This document shows, one piece after another, positions 44,375 through 52,742 of a DNA stretch of 64,000 bases (positions are counted from its first letter, which is position 1; each line of letters starts with the position of its first letter). This DNA is from Streptomyces sp. (lineage in GTDB: Bacteria; Actinomycetota; Actinomycetes; Streptomycetales; Streptomycetaceae). A program made the position numbers and the translations under genes. The stretch is from positions 62,001-126,000 of the forward strand of contig NZ_JAEKKT010000181.1 of NCBI RefSeq assembly GCF_019510245.1, given 5' to 3'. The notes under the pieces are model-generated. The model did no database searches, was not told where the DNA came from, and saw nothing but the letters and a program-made list of their open reading frames with translations.

Positions 44375-45338
44375 GCACCTGCCGCAGGTTGGACTCGGCG
44401 ATGTCCCGCATCGTTTCGCGCTCCGGGAAGTCGCCGTCCAGCAGCCTGAGCGGCCCGGCGACGAGGTTGAGGTGCATCGCCAGCCGGTACAGGGCCATCC
44501 GGTCCTCGTCGAGGTCGGCGGTGCGCAGCACGTCGTAGGCGGGCCCGAAGCGGAGCTGCAGGAAGACGTGCTCCCATTCGGCGTCGAAGTACATCAGGCC
44601 TTCGATGTCGATGAGCGCGGGATCGCCCTCCTCGGTCACCAGGACGTGGTCCGGGCCGAGTTCGCCGTGCACGAGGGAGGCGGTCTCGCGCGGTTCGACC
44701 GCGTCGTAGAGCTCGTGCACGCGCTCGGCCAGCGCCCGCCGCGCCTCGCGCAGCCGGGGGTCCCGCTCGGCCACCTCCGCGATGTCGCGCATCGCGCGGT
44801 CCGCGACGACCTGTTCGCAGGAGCTGCCGAGCGGCTTCCCGCCCTCCTCCACCAGGGCGGCCTTCCCGTACCCGGCGGAGACGTGCTCGCGGAGCACGCC
44901 GAGCGTCCCCGCCAGCCGCGCCAGCGGCACCCGTGCGGCGCCCGGGTCGCTGCGCAGCAGCACCTCCAGGCTGCCGCCGCGGACGTCCTCGACGACCGCG
45001 GCGAAGGCGGGCAGGTGCCGGGCCTCCTCGTCGGCGAACAGCAGGCGCGGGGTGCGCACGCCGAGTTCGGTCAGCAGGTCGTGGGCGGACAGGAACAGGC
45101 CGAGACCGGAGGCGTGCGCGAAGGGGTCGCGGATGTCGGCGTCGACGGGCCCCCAGTAGTCCTCCTCCGGCGACCAGACGTACGCGATCGCGCTCCGGCC
45201 GTTGTCGAGGGCGAGCCGGTAGACGCCCTTCTTGCTCCCTCCGCGCAGCCGGGTGACGGCTGCGGGAGGACGGCCGAGGGCCTCGCGGGAGAGCGACGCG
45301 AGGTCGTCACGGGTGAGGTGGGCACGAGCGGTTGTCAT
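44349..45338 (-). CDS. aminoglycoside phosphotransferase-fold protein with altered catalytic motif
   Basis: 329 residues. The nucleotide-loop region reads LRGGSKKGVYRL; the family's HGDxxxxN catalytic motif appears as HGELGPDH (residues 224-231), with Glu for the base Asp and His for the metal-binding Asn; the metal Asp of the DFD-like motif is in LIDIEG. These are unusual exchanges and could mean altered or lost kinase activity. The APH fold includes antibiotic, choline and sugar kinases, so a substrate cannot be named. The stop overlaps sdhB convergently; the ATG overlaps the end of the following GH18-like gene by 4 bp, so those two are one transcription unit. Confidence 0.85.
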   Translation of the reverse strand: MTTARAHLTRDDLASLSREALGRPPAAVTRLRGGSKKGVYRLALDNGRSAIAYVWSPEEDYWGPVDADIRDPFAHASGLGLFLSAHDLLTELGVRTPRLLFADEEARHLPAFAAVVEDVRGGSLEVLLRSDPGAARVPLARLAGTLGVLREHVSAGYGKAALVEEGGKPLGSSCEQVVADRAMRDIAEVAERDPRLREARRALAERVHELYDAVEPRETASLVHGELGPDHVLVTEEGDPALIDIEGLMYFDAEWEHVFLQLRFGPAYDVLRTADLDEDRMALYRLAMHLNLVAGPLRLLDGDFPERETMRDIAESNLRQVLSLLRGAS

Positions 45339-46573
45339 GGCGTACGGACCCAGTCCTTCCGATAGGAGGTCCAGTCATCCTCGGTGGCGGCGAAGTCGAC
45401 GTACAGGGCGACGCCGAAGGTAGCGCGATCCGGGTCCGTCCGTGACAGTCCCAGCCGAACCCCTCGCACGGCCGCCGGCACGGTCTCCGCGTGCGCCCAG
45501 TGCCCGAACCGGTTCTCGTGGTAGAAGGGCAGCCCCATGAGGAGATCGGTGTCCGCCGGTGTGACCTCCAGCGCGAGGCTGGTCTGCTGCGCGACGTACC
45601 CGCCGTACAGGCTCTGCAACGGCTGCATGGTGTCGTACGACATCACCGCGATCTGGTCCACCCGACGGGCGACCTGCCCGAAATATTCCTGCGACCACCA
45701 TTTCGGATGACCGGTGACGGTACCCCAGAAGGAGTGAAAGTCCGGCAGCGGATCGATCTGGTGTGCGGCGACGGAGAGCAGCGGGGTCGCGGGGCGCAGG
45801 GCGTCGAGGAGGGCGAGGTAGTTGCGGTCGCCGGAGTGCAGGGGTTCCAGGTCGAAGTGGACCCCGTCGAACCCGGCGGCGACGACCTGCCGCGCCGACG
45901 CGACGACGGCGTCCCGCGTCGCCTTCTTCTCCAGATGCATGGCGTTGGGCTTCTCGGGTGCGAGCTCGTCCCCGAGCCAGGCCTGCACCCGGACGCCGGG
46001 AAGTTTTCGATGCACGGCCGTTATCAGCCAACGGGCCTTGGGACAGGCCGATTTGGGCAGCGTGCCGTTGTGTTCCAGTGGTCCGGCATGGACGTAGAGG
46101 TCGCGAATGCCGGTGTCCGCGAGCCGGGCGGCGAGGGCGGTGACGTCGGCGTCGGTCCTACGACCGTCGACCCACGCGTGACCGAGCCAGAGGGCGTCCC
46201 GGTTCCGGCTGTACGTACCGGCCTTCGGGTCGCCGGCGTAGTTGATGCGGAGGGCGGTCTCGGCGATGAGGAGGGGGAGCAGCAGCAGGAGGATGACGCG
46301 TAGCGTCCATCTGCCGACTTTCGTTTTCCCACCCGCCCGGCCCGGGCGGCTCTCGCCGTCGGGTGCGGGTGACCCCTGTGGGGGTTCGGGCGCGTCGGCG
46401 GGTGCGGGCGGGACCCGGGCCGGGCCTGGGGCGGTGGCGGGCGGGAGCGAGGTCTGCGGCGGGTTCGGGGCGGCTGCGGGGGTGTGGGGGCGGGGTGCGG
46501 GGCTCGGGTCGGCGGTGGGTTCCGGGTCGGCGGTGGGTTCCGGGTCGTTTTCCTGGTTCGGGCTCCGTTTCAT
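45335..46573 (-). CDS. membrane-anchored GH18-like TIM-barrel protein
   Basis: 412 residues. A Pro/Ala-rich cytoplasmic lead with EPTADP tandem repeats (about residues 10-80) is followed by one membrane helix (TLRVILLLLLPLLIAETAL), so the rest lies outside the cell. The barrel domain contains GFDGVHFDLEPL (about 245-256), close to the DxxDxDxE active-site strand of family 18 chitinases and related hydrolases, and IAVMSYDT plus a Trp/Tyr-rich end. The first Asp of the motif is present but the order is D-x-x-H-x-D-x-E, so activity is possible but not certain. It is co-transcribed with the APH-fold gene. Confidence 0.75.
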   Translation of the reverse strand: MKRSPNQENDPEPTADPEPTADPSPAPRPHTPAAAPNPPQTSLPPATAPGPARVPPAPADAPEPPQGSPAPDGESRPGRAGGKTKVGRWTLRVILLLLLPLLIAETALRINYAGDPKAGTYSRNRDALWLGHAWVDGRRTDADVTALAARLADTGIRDLYVHAGPLEHNGTLPKSACPKARWLITAVHRKLPGVRVQAWLGDELAPEKPNAMHLEKKATRDAVVASARQVVAAGFDGVHFDLEPLHSGDRNYLALLDALRPATPLLSVAAHQIDPLPDFHSFWGTVTGHPKWWSQEYFGQVARRVDQIAVMSYDTMQPLQSLYGGYVAQQTSLALEVTPADTDLLMGLPFYHENRFGHWAHAETVPAAVRGVRLGLSRTDPDRATFGVALYVDFAATEDDWTSYRKDWVRTP

Positions 46574-46655
46574 GTTCTGTCACCCTTTTCTCGTCGTCCC
46601 CCGGCTGTCTCCGCCCCGGTCGCGGGGGCGACTGGCTGCCCATACGCTCCCAAAT

Positions 46656-48134
46656 GTGACGTCATCCTTGATCCGGGGTCGGCCGAGGCATGCCACGGGG
46701 CACATAGCCGTGCGGGTGGGGCATGCGGTGCTGGGCGGGGTGGCCGGGGTGGTCTGGCTGGTGTTGCCGGTGATGACGAGCGTCACTCAAGATCCGGTTC
46801 CCGTGGCGGACGGCGGAGCGGTTGCCGCGGCCCGGGCGGCGGACGGGGCGGCGGCGACCGACTACGTCCTGCCGCTCCTCGCCGTGGCGGTGGCCGGTGC
46901 GCTCGGCGGCTACGGATACGTACGCCGGATACGGCGGGCCCGCTCGCGCACCACGCCGGGCGTCCTCTCCCCCGCCCCGCCGGCTCCGACGCCCGCGGAT
47001 GCCGAGCGGCAGGCCCGGGCCTCCCTGGTCCTCGCCGACGACTGCGTCCGCACCAGCCGGGAGGCCCTCGGGTACGTCGAGGCCACGTCCGCGGAACGGG
47101 CACTGCGGGCGGCCGAGACCGAGCTGACGGCCGCGTTCGCGATCTGGCGGCGGTACGAGGAGGGGGTGCCGGCGGACGACGCCGGCCGGCGCCAGGCGTT
47201 GGTGGGCGTGGTCGGGCGGTGCGCGGAGGCGGGGCGGCAACTGGACGCGGAGGCGGCGGGGTTCGACGCCGAGTGGGAGGCGGGGGAGGTGCTGGCCGCG
47301 GCCGAGGGGCGGTTCCGGCGGCTGGCGGGGCGGACCGGCGGGGTGGCGGCGGCGCTGGCCGGGGCGGGTGAGCGGTACGGTGCGGCCGCGGTCGCCTCCG
47401 TCGTGGGCTATGTCGAACAGGCCAAGGACCGGCTGGTGTTCGCCACCGCACAGCTCAACCGGGCCCGCCAGTCCGCCGATTCGGGCGACGGCGACGGGTT
47501 CCGGCGGGGGGTGCGGGCCGCCGAGGGAGCCGTGGCGCAGGCCGCGGTGCTGCTGGACGGGGTGGAGCGGCTGGCGGAGGAGCTGCGGACGGCGGCGGCG
47601 CTGGTGCCGGCCGCCCTCACGGGCGCCGAGGCGGAGCTGGCGGGTCTGCGGGGGACGGCGCTGCCGCCGAGGCTGGCGCACGCCGACGCCGTGCTGGCCG
47701 GCGTGCGGGCAGAGGTGACCGGCGGGAGGTACGACCCGCTGGACGCCCTGCGCCGGGTCGCGCGGGCGGTGGAGGGGACGGGGGGCGGGCGGGCCGGGGT
47801 GATCGCGGCGGGGGCGGGGCTGGTGGCGCGCAGTGCGCTGGGGGCGGCGGACGACTTCGTGGGGACGCATCGGGGGGCGGTGGGGGCGGAGGCGCGGGCG
47901 CTGCTGGCCGCTGCGCGGGGCGCGGCGCCGGCGGATGCGGATCGGCTCGCCCGGAAGGCGCGGGAGTTGGCGGAGCGGGATGTGCGGGCGCACGGCAACC
48001 CGTTCACCGGCGAGGCCGCGCACGGGAGCGGGGTGGCCGGGGCGGTGCTCGGGGGTGTGCTGCTGGGTGAGGAGGGAAACGGGGGGCCGGTGGTGGCCTT
48101 CGGGGGGCCGGAGAGCCGGGGGCGGTTGGGGTAG
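46656..48134 (+). CDS. TPM-family C-terminal-half-like membrane protein lacking the TPM domain
   Basis: 492 residues from GTG 46656. Two hydrophobic segments (about residues 20-42 and 70-90) flank a short loop; the second is followed by GGYGYVRRIRRARSRTTPG and about 350 residues of Ala/Arg/Glu helix with coiled-coil character (VEQAKDRLVFATAQLNRARQ, then YDPLDALRRVARAVEG and DDFVGTHRGAVGAEAR). It ends in a Gly-rich tail GVAGAVLGGVLLG. This layout is what I know as the C-terminal half of Streptomyces TPM-domain proteins, but the N-terminal TPM phosphatase-like domain is absent here. A longer upstream frame to 46242 is antisense to the neighbouring gene and not convincing. Confidence 0.78.
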   Translation: MTSSLIRGRPRHATGHIAVRVGHAVLGGVAGVVWLVLPVMTSVTQDPVPVADGGAVAAARAADGAAATDYVLPLLAVAVAGALGGYGYVRRIRRARSRTTPGVLSPAPPAPTPADAERQARASLVLADDCVRTSREALGYVEATSAERALRAAETELTAAFAIWRRYEEGVPADDAGRRQALVGVVGRCAEAGRQLDAEAAGFDAEWEAGEVLAAAEGRFRRLAGRTGGVAAALAGAGERYGAAAVASVVGYVEQAKDRLVFATAQLNRARQSADSGDGDGFRRGVRAAEGAVAQAAVLLDGVERLAEELRTAAALVPAALTGAEAELAGLRGTALPPRLAHADAVLAGVRAEVTGGRYDPLDALRRVARAVEGTGGGRAGVIAAGAGLVARSALGAADDFVGTHRGAVGAEARALLAAARGAAPADADRLARKARELAERDVRAHGNPFTGEAAHGSGVAGAVLGGVLLGEEGNGGPVVAFGGPESRGRLG

Positions 48135-48170
48135 CGCGTCAGGGGGTGCCACGGAAGGCCGCCGGGCGGC

Positions 48171-48231
48171 CGCGGGTGCGCGGGGGCTTGTCGCGCAGTT
48201 CCCCGCGCCCCCAAAAGCAGGGGGCTGCGCG
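48171..48231 (-). repeat. dispersed GC-rich repeat, copy C
   Basis: On the minus strand it reads GGGGGCGCGGGGAACTGCGC then GACAAGCCCCCGCGCACCCGCGGCC. It fills much of the gap between the convergent 46656-48134 gene and the SpoIIE-type gene; a flanking CCCCC(C)AAAAGCAGGGGG pairing forms a hairpin. Confidence 0.8.
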
Positions 48232-48330
48232 AGCGCCCCCTCAGAAGCGCGGCGCCGCATCGGGATGCGCTCACCAGAGCGGCCCCGAAGGGTGATCAGC
48301 CCCCGCGGCGCCGCACCGAAAAACGGTCTC

Positions 48331-50763
48331 TCAGAACAGGCTGAGCAGTGCCTCCGCAGGGTCGGTCAGCCCCGTCTCCCCGTCCGGCAGCGGGAGTTCG
48401 AACCACACCGTCTTCCCGCGCGGCGTCCGGCGTGAGCCCCACGCCGCGCTGAGCAGGCCGACCAGTTGCAGGCCACGCCCGCCCTCGTCGGTGTCCCGCG
48501 CCCTACGGCGCCTCGGCTGGACCAGGCCGGAGTCCCAGACCTCGCAGACCAGGGTCCGGTCGAGGAGGAGACGGAGCCTTATCTCGCCCTCGCCGTACCG
48601 CAGCGCGTTGGTGACGAGTTCGCTGACCAGGAGCTCCGTCGTGTCGACCAGCGGCTCCAGGTCCCACGTGAGGAGCTGCCAGACGTCCTCCAGGGGCTGG
48701 GCGGGGTCCGTGAGGGCCCCCACGAACGCCTGGAGGCCCTCGTCGAGGGGATGGTCGCGGGATTCGACCAGGCCGTCGGTGTAGAGGGCGAGGAGGGAGC
48801 CCTCGGGGAGGTCGACCTCGACCTCCTCGAAGGGCTCGCCGCCGACGCCGAGCGGCATGCCGGGCGGCACGTCGAGCATCAGGGCGGCCTCGCCCGGTTC
48901 CACGAGGACGGGCGGCAGGTGGCCGGCGTTGGCGAACGTACAGCGTCTGGTGACGGAGTCGTAGACGGCGTACACGCACGTGGCGAGGTAGACCTCGGAG
49001 AGGTCGGCGTCGCGGGGCTGGCGGGCCGTGCGGGTGGCCTGCTGGACCCCGCCGGGGGTGCCGAGGCCGCGGGCGATCTCGTCCAGCGCGGAGAGGACCT
49101 CGGCCGGTTCGAGGTCGAGCAGGGCCAGCGTACGGACCGCGGTGCGGAGTTCACCCATCGCGACCGCCGCGCGTAGACCCCGGCCCATCACGTCTCCCAC
49201 CACCAGCGCCGTGCGGTGGCCGGGGAGTTCTATGACGTCGAACCAGTCGCCGCCGACCTCGGTGGCCGCGTTGCCGGGCAGGTAGCGGCAGGCGATGTCC
49301 AGCCCCGAGGCCTCCGGGTCGCCGGGCGGGAGCAGGGACCGTTGCAGTATCAACGCGCGTTCGTGCTCGCGCCGGTAGAGGCGGGCGTTGTCGATGCAGA
49401 CGGCGGCGCGGGCGGCCAGCTCCACGGCGAGCTCCCGGTCACGGTCGCCGAACGGCTCGCTGCCCTTGGTGCGGGCGAACTGGGCGAGACCGACGACCGT
49501 GTCGTGGGCGACCATGGGCACGGCCAGCGTGGACTGGACGAGGCCGCCCTCCGCCGCCGGCACAGCCTGCGGGCGGGCCGTGCGCAGGGCGTCCGCGCAC
49601 GGGGAGTTGAAGGGGTAGTGGTGGACGGCGCCGACGGCGACCGGTGCGCCGCCGCCCACGAAGGGGGCGTCGGAGACCGCGCTGGCGAAGGCGACCCGGC
49701 GCAGCTCGGCGCTGCCGTCGGCGAGTCCCGGCGGGGTCTCGTCGCCGGCCAGCAGTCCCTGGTAGAGGTCGACGGTGGCGAGGTCGCAGAAGCCGGGGAC
49801 GACCACGTCGAGGAGTTCGCGGGCGGTGGTCTCCAGGTCCAGGGAGTTGCCGATGCGGGCGCCGGCCTCGTTGAGCAGGGCGAGGTTGCGCCGGGCGGCG
49901 GCGGCCTCGCGGGCGGCGGCGCGGCGGGCGGTGATGTCGAGGCCGAGCCAGGCGATGCCGATCGGGCGGCCGGTGCCGCTGTGCACCCGGTAGAGGTTGA
50001 TGGACCAGTGCCGGCGCTCCTCGGAGCCCGGCACGAAGCCCGTGACGTGCATGTCCGTGATGGAGTTGCCGGTCTCCAGGACCCGCCGCAGGGTGGCCGC
50101 GACCCGCTCGGCCTCGGAGCGCGGCAGGTAGTCGTGGACGCCCTTGCCGCGGTGGTCCTCGGGGGTGCCGCCGAAGATGGAGGAGAACCGTACGTTGGCG
50201 CGGCGGATCCGCAGGTCGGTGTCGATCAGCAGGAAGCCGAACGGAGATTGACCGAATATCGACTGCGAGGCCGCGAGGTCGGTCTCGATGCTGCGCAGGG
50301 TGCGGACGTCGACCACGATGCACACGGCCGCGTTCTCGCCCTCGGCGGTGCGGGTGGGCATGACGTAGACCTCGGCGATGCCCTCCTCGCCGCGCTCGCC
50401 GTCCGCCGTGTCGGGCATCCGGAACGGGACCACGCCGGTCCACTCCCGCCCGTCGAGGATCTCGGCCATCTTCCGCTGGCCGCGCTCGCGCAGGTCCGGG
50501 GCGACGAACGCCTCGATGGGGTCCATGCCGACGGCGCGCTCGGCGGGGATGCCGAAGATCTGCTCGGCGCGCAGGCTCCACTGGTCGACCAGGCCGCCGG
50601 CGCCGATGGAGAAGGAGGCGACCTTGATGTAGTCGTAGATCGAGCCGGGCGGGCTGCTCTGCCACACGGCGTCGCCAGGGACCGCGGCTGTCTCCGCGGT
50701 CCCCGCCCTCGCGCCGTCCGACGGGTCCTCGGACTCCGTGGCCTTAGCTGGTATCTCGCTCAC
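48331..50763 (-). CDS. multidomain PAS-PAS-GAF-SpoIIE phosphatase with C-terminal RsbW-like ATPase
   Basis: About 810 residues from GTG 50763 (VSEIPAKATE, GGAGG upstream); open sequence further to 51405 overlaps the neighbouring ATPase and is not coding-like. Order: a PAS domain around residues 40-150 (EQIFGIPAERAVGMDPIEAF), a second PAS around 160-280 (SIFGQSPFGFLLIDTDLRI), a GAF domain (about 300-450), the PP2C/SpoIIE domain (EVGGDWFDVI, VVGDVMGRGLRAA and YTDGLVESRD hold the metal-binding Asp residues), and an HATPase domain (LLVSELVTNALRYGEG, GGRGLQLV). Phosphatase and kinase-like domains in one chain are typical of Streptomyces partner-switching proteins that control sigma factors in response to a ligand or redox signal. 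Confidence 0.92.
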   Translation of the reverse strand: MSEIPAKATESEDPSDGARAGTAETAAVPGDAVWQSSPPGSIYDYIKVASFSIGAGGLVDQWSLRAEQIFGIPAERAVGMDPIEAFVAPDLRERGQRKMAEILDGREWTGVVPFRMPDTADGERGEEGIAEVYVMPTRTAEGENAAVCIVVDVRTLRSIETDLAASQSIFGQSPFGFLLIDTDLRIRRANVRFSSIFGGTPEDHRGKGVHDYLPRSEAERVAATLRRVLETGNSITDMHVTGFVPGSEERRHWSINLYRVHSGTGRPIGIAWLGLDITARRAAAREAAAARRNLALLNEAGARIGNSLDLETTARELLDVVVPGFCDLATVDLYQGLLAGDETPPGLADGSAELRRVAFASAVSDAPFVGGGAPVAVGAVHHYPFNSPCADALRTARPQAVPAAEGGLVQSTLAVPMVAHDTVVGLAQFARTKGSEPFGDRDRELAVELAARAAVCIDNARLYRREHERALILQRSLLPPGDPEASGLDIACRYLPGNAATEVGGDWFDVIELPGHRTALVVGDVMGRGLRAAVAMGELRTAVRTLALLDLEPAEVLSALDEIARGLGTPGGVQQATRTARQPRDADLSEVYLATCVYAVYDSVTRRCTFANAGHLPPVLVEPGEAALMLDVPPGMPLGVGGEPFEEVEVDLPEGSLLALYTDGLVESRDHPLDEGLQAFVGALTDPAQPLEDVWQLLTWDLEPLVDTTELLVSELVTNALRYGEGEIRLRLLLDRTLVCEVWDSGLVQPRRRRARDTDEGGRGLQLVGLLSAAWGSRRTPRGKTVWFELPLPDGETGLTDPAEALLSLF

Positions 50764-51022
50764 GCGAACCGTCCCCTCCAGCTCACCGCGTCCGGTACCG
50801 GTCACCGGGTGCGGCTGCCCGCAGTATCCAGCACTACGGCGCCGCCTGACACGGTGTTCACGATCACAGCACGGTCCCGACGATTTCCGGACCGGACCGT
50901 GACAACACTTCCAGTCTTCTAACCAGGGAACACGCCGTCGAATCACGTACTCCGGCACGTGTTGATCAGCCACTCTCGCGGGTGGACGACGTAGCACTGC
51001 GTGTACACCCCGTTCACCCGGT

Positions 51023-51430
51023 TCACCCTGGTACGGCCAGCTCGAACCAGACCGTCTTGCCGTTGTCTCCCGGACGGGTACCCCAGCTGCGCGAGGACCC
51101 CGCAACCAGCTGGAGGCCGCGGCCGCTCTCGTCGTCGGGGCTGGCGGCGCGCTCGCGCGGCGGGTCCGGGAGCGGGTCGGAGACCTCGACGCGCAGGGCG
51201 CCGCCGAGCTGCGAGGGGCGGACGAGGCGGACGCCGATGGGGCCGGTGGCGTGCCGCAGCGAGTTGGTGACCAGTTCGCTGACGAGCAGAGCGGCGAGGT
51301 CGGCGAGGCCGTCCAGGCCCCAGCCGCGCAGTTGGTCTCGGACCGCGGTCCGGGCGGTGCGCACGGCGCCCGGTTCCGCGGGAAAGGTCCACTCGACGGT
51401 GTCACCTTCGGTGTCGATCACACCGATCAC
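51023..51430 (-). CDS. stand-alone RsbW-like ATP-binding protein
   Basis: 135 residues from GTG 51430. N box LLVSELVTNSLRHATG, G2 box ESGRGLQLVAGSS and terminal GKTVWFEL. It closely resembles the C-terminal ATPase domain of the neighbouring SpoIIE-type protein (same SELVTN, GRGLQLV and GKTVWFEL blocks), so one probably arose from the other or from a common module. Possibly a serine kinase of an anti-anti-sigma factor. It is transcribed toward the phosphatase gene with a 259-bp gap. Confidence 0.9.
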   Translation of the reverse strand: MIGVIDTEGDTVEWTFPAEPGAVRTARTAVRDQLRGWGLDGLADLAALLVSELVTNSLRHATGPIGVRLVRPSQLGGALRVEVSDPLPDPPRERAASPDDESGRGLQLVAGSSRSWGTRPGDNGKTVWFELAVPG

Positions 51431-51600
51431 TTCCCAGTCGCTTCCCCGGCTGCGAGCCCGGCACTGTCCGGTTTTGTGGGGTTAATGGGCACATACCCGA
51501 TTACCGGAGGGCAGTACCGTGAGACAGGGCGCACTGTGGTGCGAACGGCTTACGCCGGGGGGCCGGGCGCCTATGAGCTCGGGGGGCGCGGGTGTCGGGC

Positions 51601-51673
51601 GGGTGCGGCGCCATGGGGGCTGGTCGCGCAGTTCCTCCCCCAGCCTTCGGCCGGGGGTACCCCCAGCGCCCCT
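51601..51673 (-). repeat. dispersed GC-rich repeat, copy D (long subtype)
   Basis: On the minus strand it reads GGGGCGCTGGGGGTACCCCC then GGCCGAAGGCTGGGGGAGGAAC and TGCGCGACCAGCC. It shares the 5' insertion GGGGGTACCCCCGGCCGAAG with copy E only, so D and E form a subtype. Confidence 0.88.
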
Positions 51674-51790
51674 TTTCGCCGGGGCTGCGCCCCGGACTCA
51701 AGCGGACTTCGCGCCCATGCGGCGGGCGCCGCACGTCCGGTGCATCCCAGCGCCCCTATTCGTCGGGACTGCGCCCCTCACTCAAGCGGA
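51664..51790. repeat. two 43-bp direct repeats beside the NUDIX gene
   Basis: 51664-51706 and 51748-51790 align without gaps with five mismatches (CAGCGCCCCTTTTCGCCGGG-type start, ACTCAAGCGGA end). The first continues directly from repeat copy D and the second runs into the NUDIX stop codon. Confidence 0.8.
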
Positions 51791-52195
51791 GTGTCGCGGC
51801 CCCATCATTGCCGTGAGCTCGCGTACCGCTGGTACGTCCTGGTCCAGCCAGTTCACGTGCCAGATCTCGGGCGGGGTCAGCCAGCGCAGTTCGTCGTGGT
51901 CCTGGAGGGGCTTGGGGGCCGGGGAGTCGGGGCGGAGGCGGGCGGTCCACACCTGGAGGACGTACGGGGGTCGCAGCGGCCACTCTCCCGGTACGCGCAT
52001 CAGCGTCTCCGCCTCGATGCCCAACTCCTCGCGCAGTTCGCGCACGAGGGCGTGCTCGGGGGTCTCGCCGGGCTCCACCTTGCCGCCGGGCAGCTCCCAG
52101 CGGCCGGCCAGCTCGGGGGGTGCGCTGCGGCGGGCCGCGAGGAGGCGGCCGGTGTCGATCAGGGCGGCTCCGACCACCACGATCCGTTCGCTCAT
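51782..52195 (-). CDS. NUDIX hydrolase (MutT/8-oxo-dGTPase-like)
   Basis: 137 residues from ATG 52195. The Nudix box reads GKVEPGETPEHALVRELREELGI, here given as its ends: GKVEPGETPEHAL and REELGI, with the metal-binding REEL glutamates. The N-terminus (RIVVVGAALIDTGRLLAARR) and RWELPGG before the box match MutT-like enzymes that hydrolyse 8-oxo-dGTP or similar nucleotides. The last codons coincide with a 43-bp repeat. The SPOR-like gene ends 21 bp upstream and may be co-transcribed. Confidence 0.9.
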   Translation of the reverse strand: MSERIVVVGAALIDTGRLLAARRSAPPELAGRWELPGGKVEPGETPEHALVRELREELGIEAETLMRVPGEWPLRPPYVLQVWTARLRPDSPAPKPLQDHDELRWLTPPEIWHVNWLDQDVPAVRELTAMMGPRHSA

Positions 52196-52216
52196 GGGCC
52201 GGAGCCTACGGGAGGG

Positions 52217-52414
52217 TCAGTTCCGGCCTGCCGCGTCCCCGTTGGCGTGGCCGATGCGCTCGACCCAGTAGAGCTGCTTGTGTCCGCGGTCGTCGAGACT
52301 GTCGGCGATCTTCTGCGCCTCGGCCCGGGTCGCGTACCGGCCGACGCGGTAGCGATTGCCGTTGTCGTCCTGCCGTATGACGAGCCAGGGGAGAGAGACC
52401 GTGCCTTCCGTCAT
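52217..52414 (-). CDS. 65-residue SPOR-like small protein
   Basis: Start ATG 52414 with GGAGG 6-7 bp upstream. The sequence MTEGTVSLPWLVIRQDDNGN and RYRVGRYATRAEAQKIADSL has the beta-alpha pattern of a single SPOR-like repeat (parse of R-Y-A-T-R-A-E-A-Q). It has no signal peptide or helix for the membrane, so unlike typical SPOR proteins it should be cytoplasmic. Such small proteins are widespread in Streptomyces with no known role. Followed 21 bp later by the NUDIX gene. Confidence 0.85.
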   Translation of the reverse strand: MTEGTVSLPWLVIRQDDNGNRYRVGRYATRAEAQKIADSLDDRGHKQLYWVERIGHANGDAAGRN

Positions 52415-52742
52415 CGCGCCCCTCCGCATCTCCCGGCTCCCGTCCGTCCCCGCCCCGCTAAGGAAACCGCACTCCGCATATGCCCGAGCGTACGCCTAAC
52501 CTTTACGCAGCGAATACGCCTTTTCACAAAGAGGTACGCAACCAGCCAGAACGGTGGGGGCGCACGGCAACGAATGCGCCGTTCGCGCGCCCCGCACTTC
52601 GGGTCGCGGGCATGCCGAGGACACCCCGGTCACCTGGGAGAACGGCCGGATTGCAGCGGCAGGCGCCGGTCCGGATCCGAGTCGTGAAGGCGTCAACCAT
52701 CGCAAGGGTGTGCGCTACTTCACTGCGAGGTGGTACGCCCGC
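52415..52742. other. 328-bp gap between the SPOR-like and GntR genes
   Basis: The stretch 52475-52550 is AT-richer (CCTAACCTTTACGCAGCGAA) and is probably the promoter of the SPOR-like/NUDIX pair. No complete gene is supported: a plus-strand frame from 52480 and a minus-strand frame 52496-52705 have poor third-position GC and no ribosome site. Confidence 0.55.

Noticed and set aside
46242..46655. Extension of the TPM-like gene upstream of 46656 as a missing TPM domain
   Set aside because: This part is antisense to the Pro-rich N-terminus of the GH18-like gene and shows no TPM motifs.
50764..51405. Upstream extension of the SpoIIE-type gene to 51405
   Set aside because: It overlaps the stand-alone ATPase gene in another frame, is Arg/Ser/Pro-rich, and a good GTG with GGAGG at 50763 begins the natural N-terminus.
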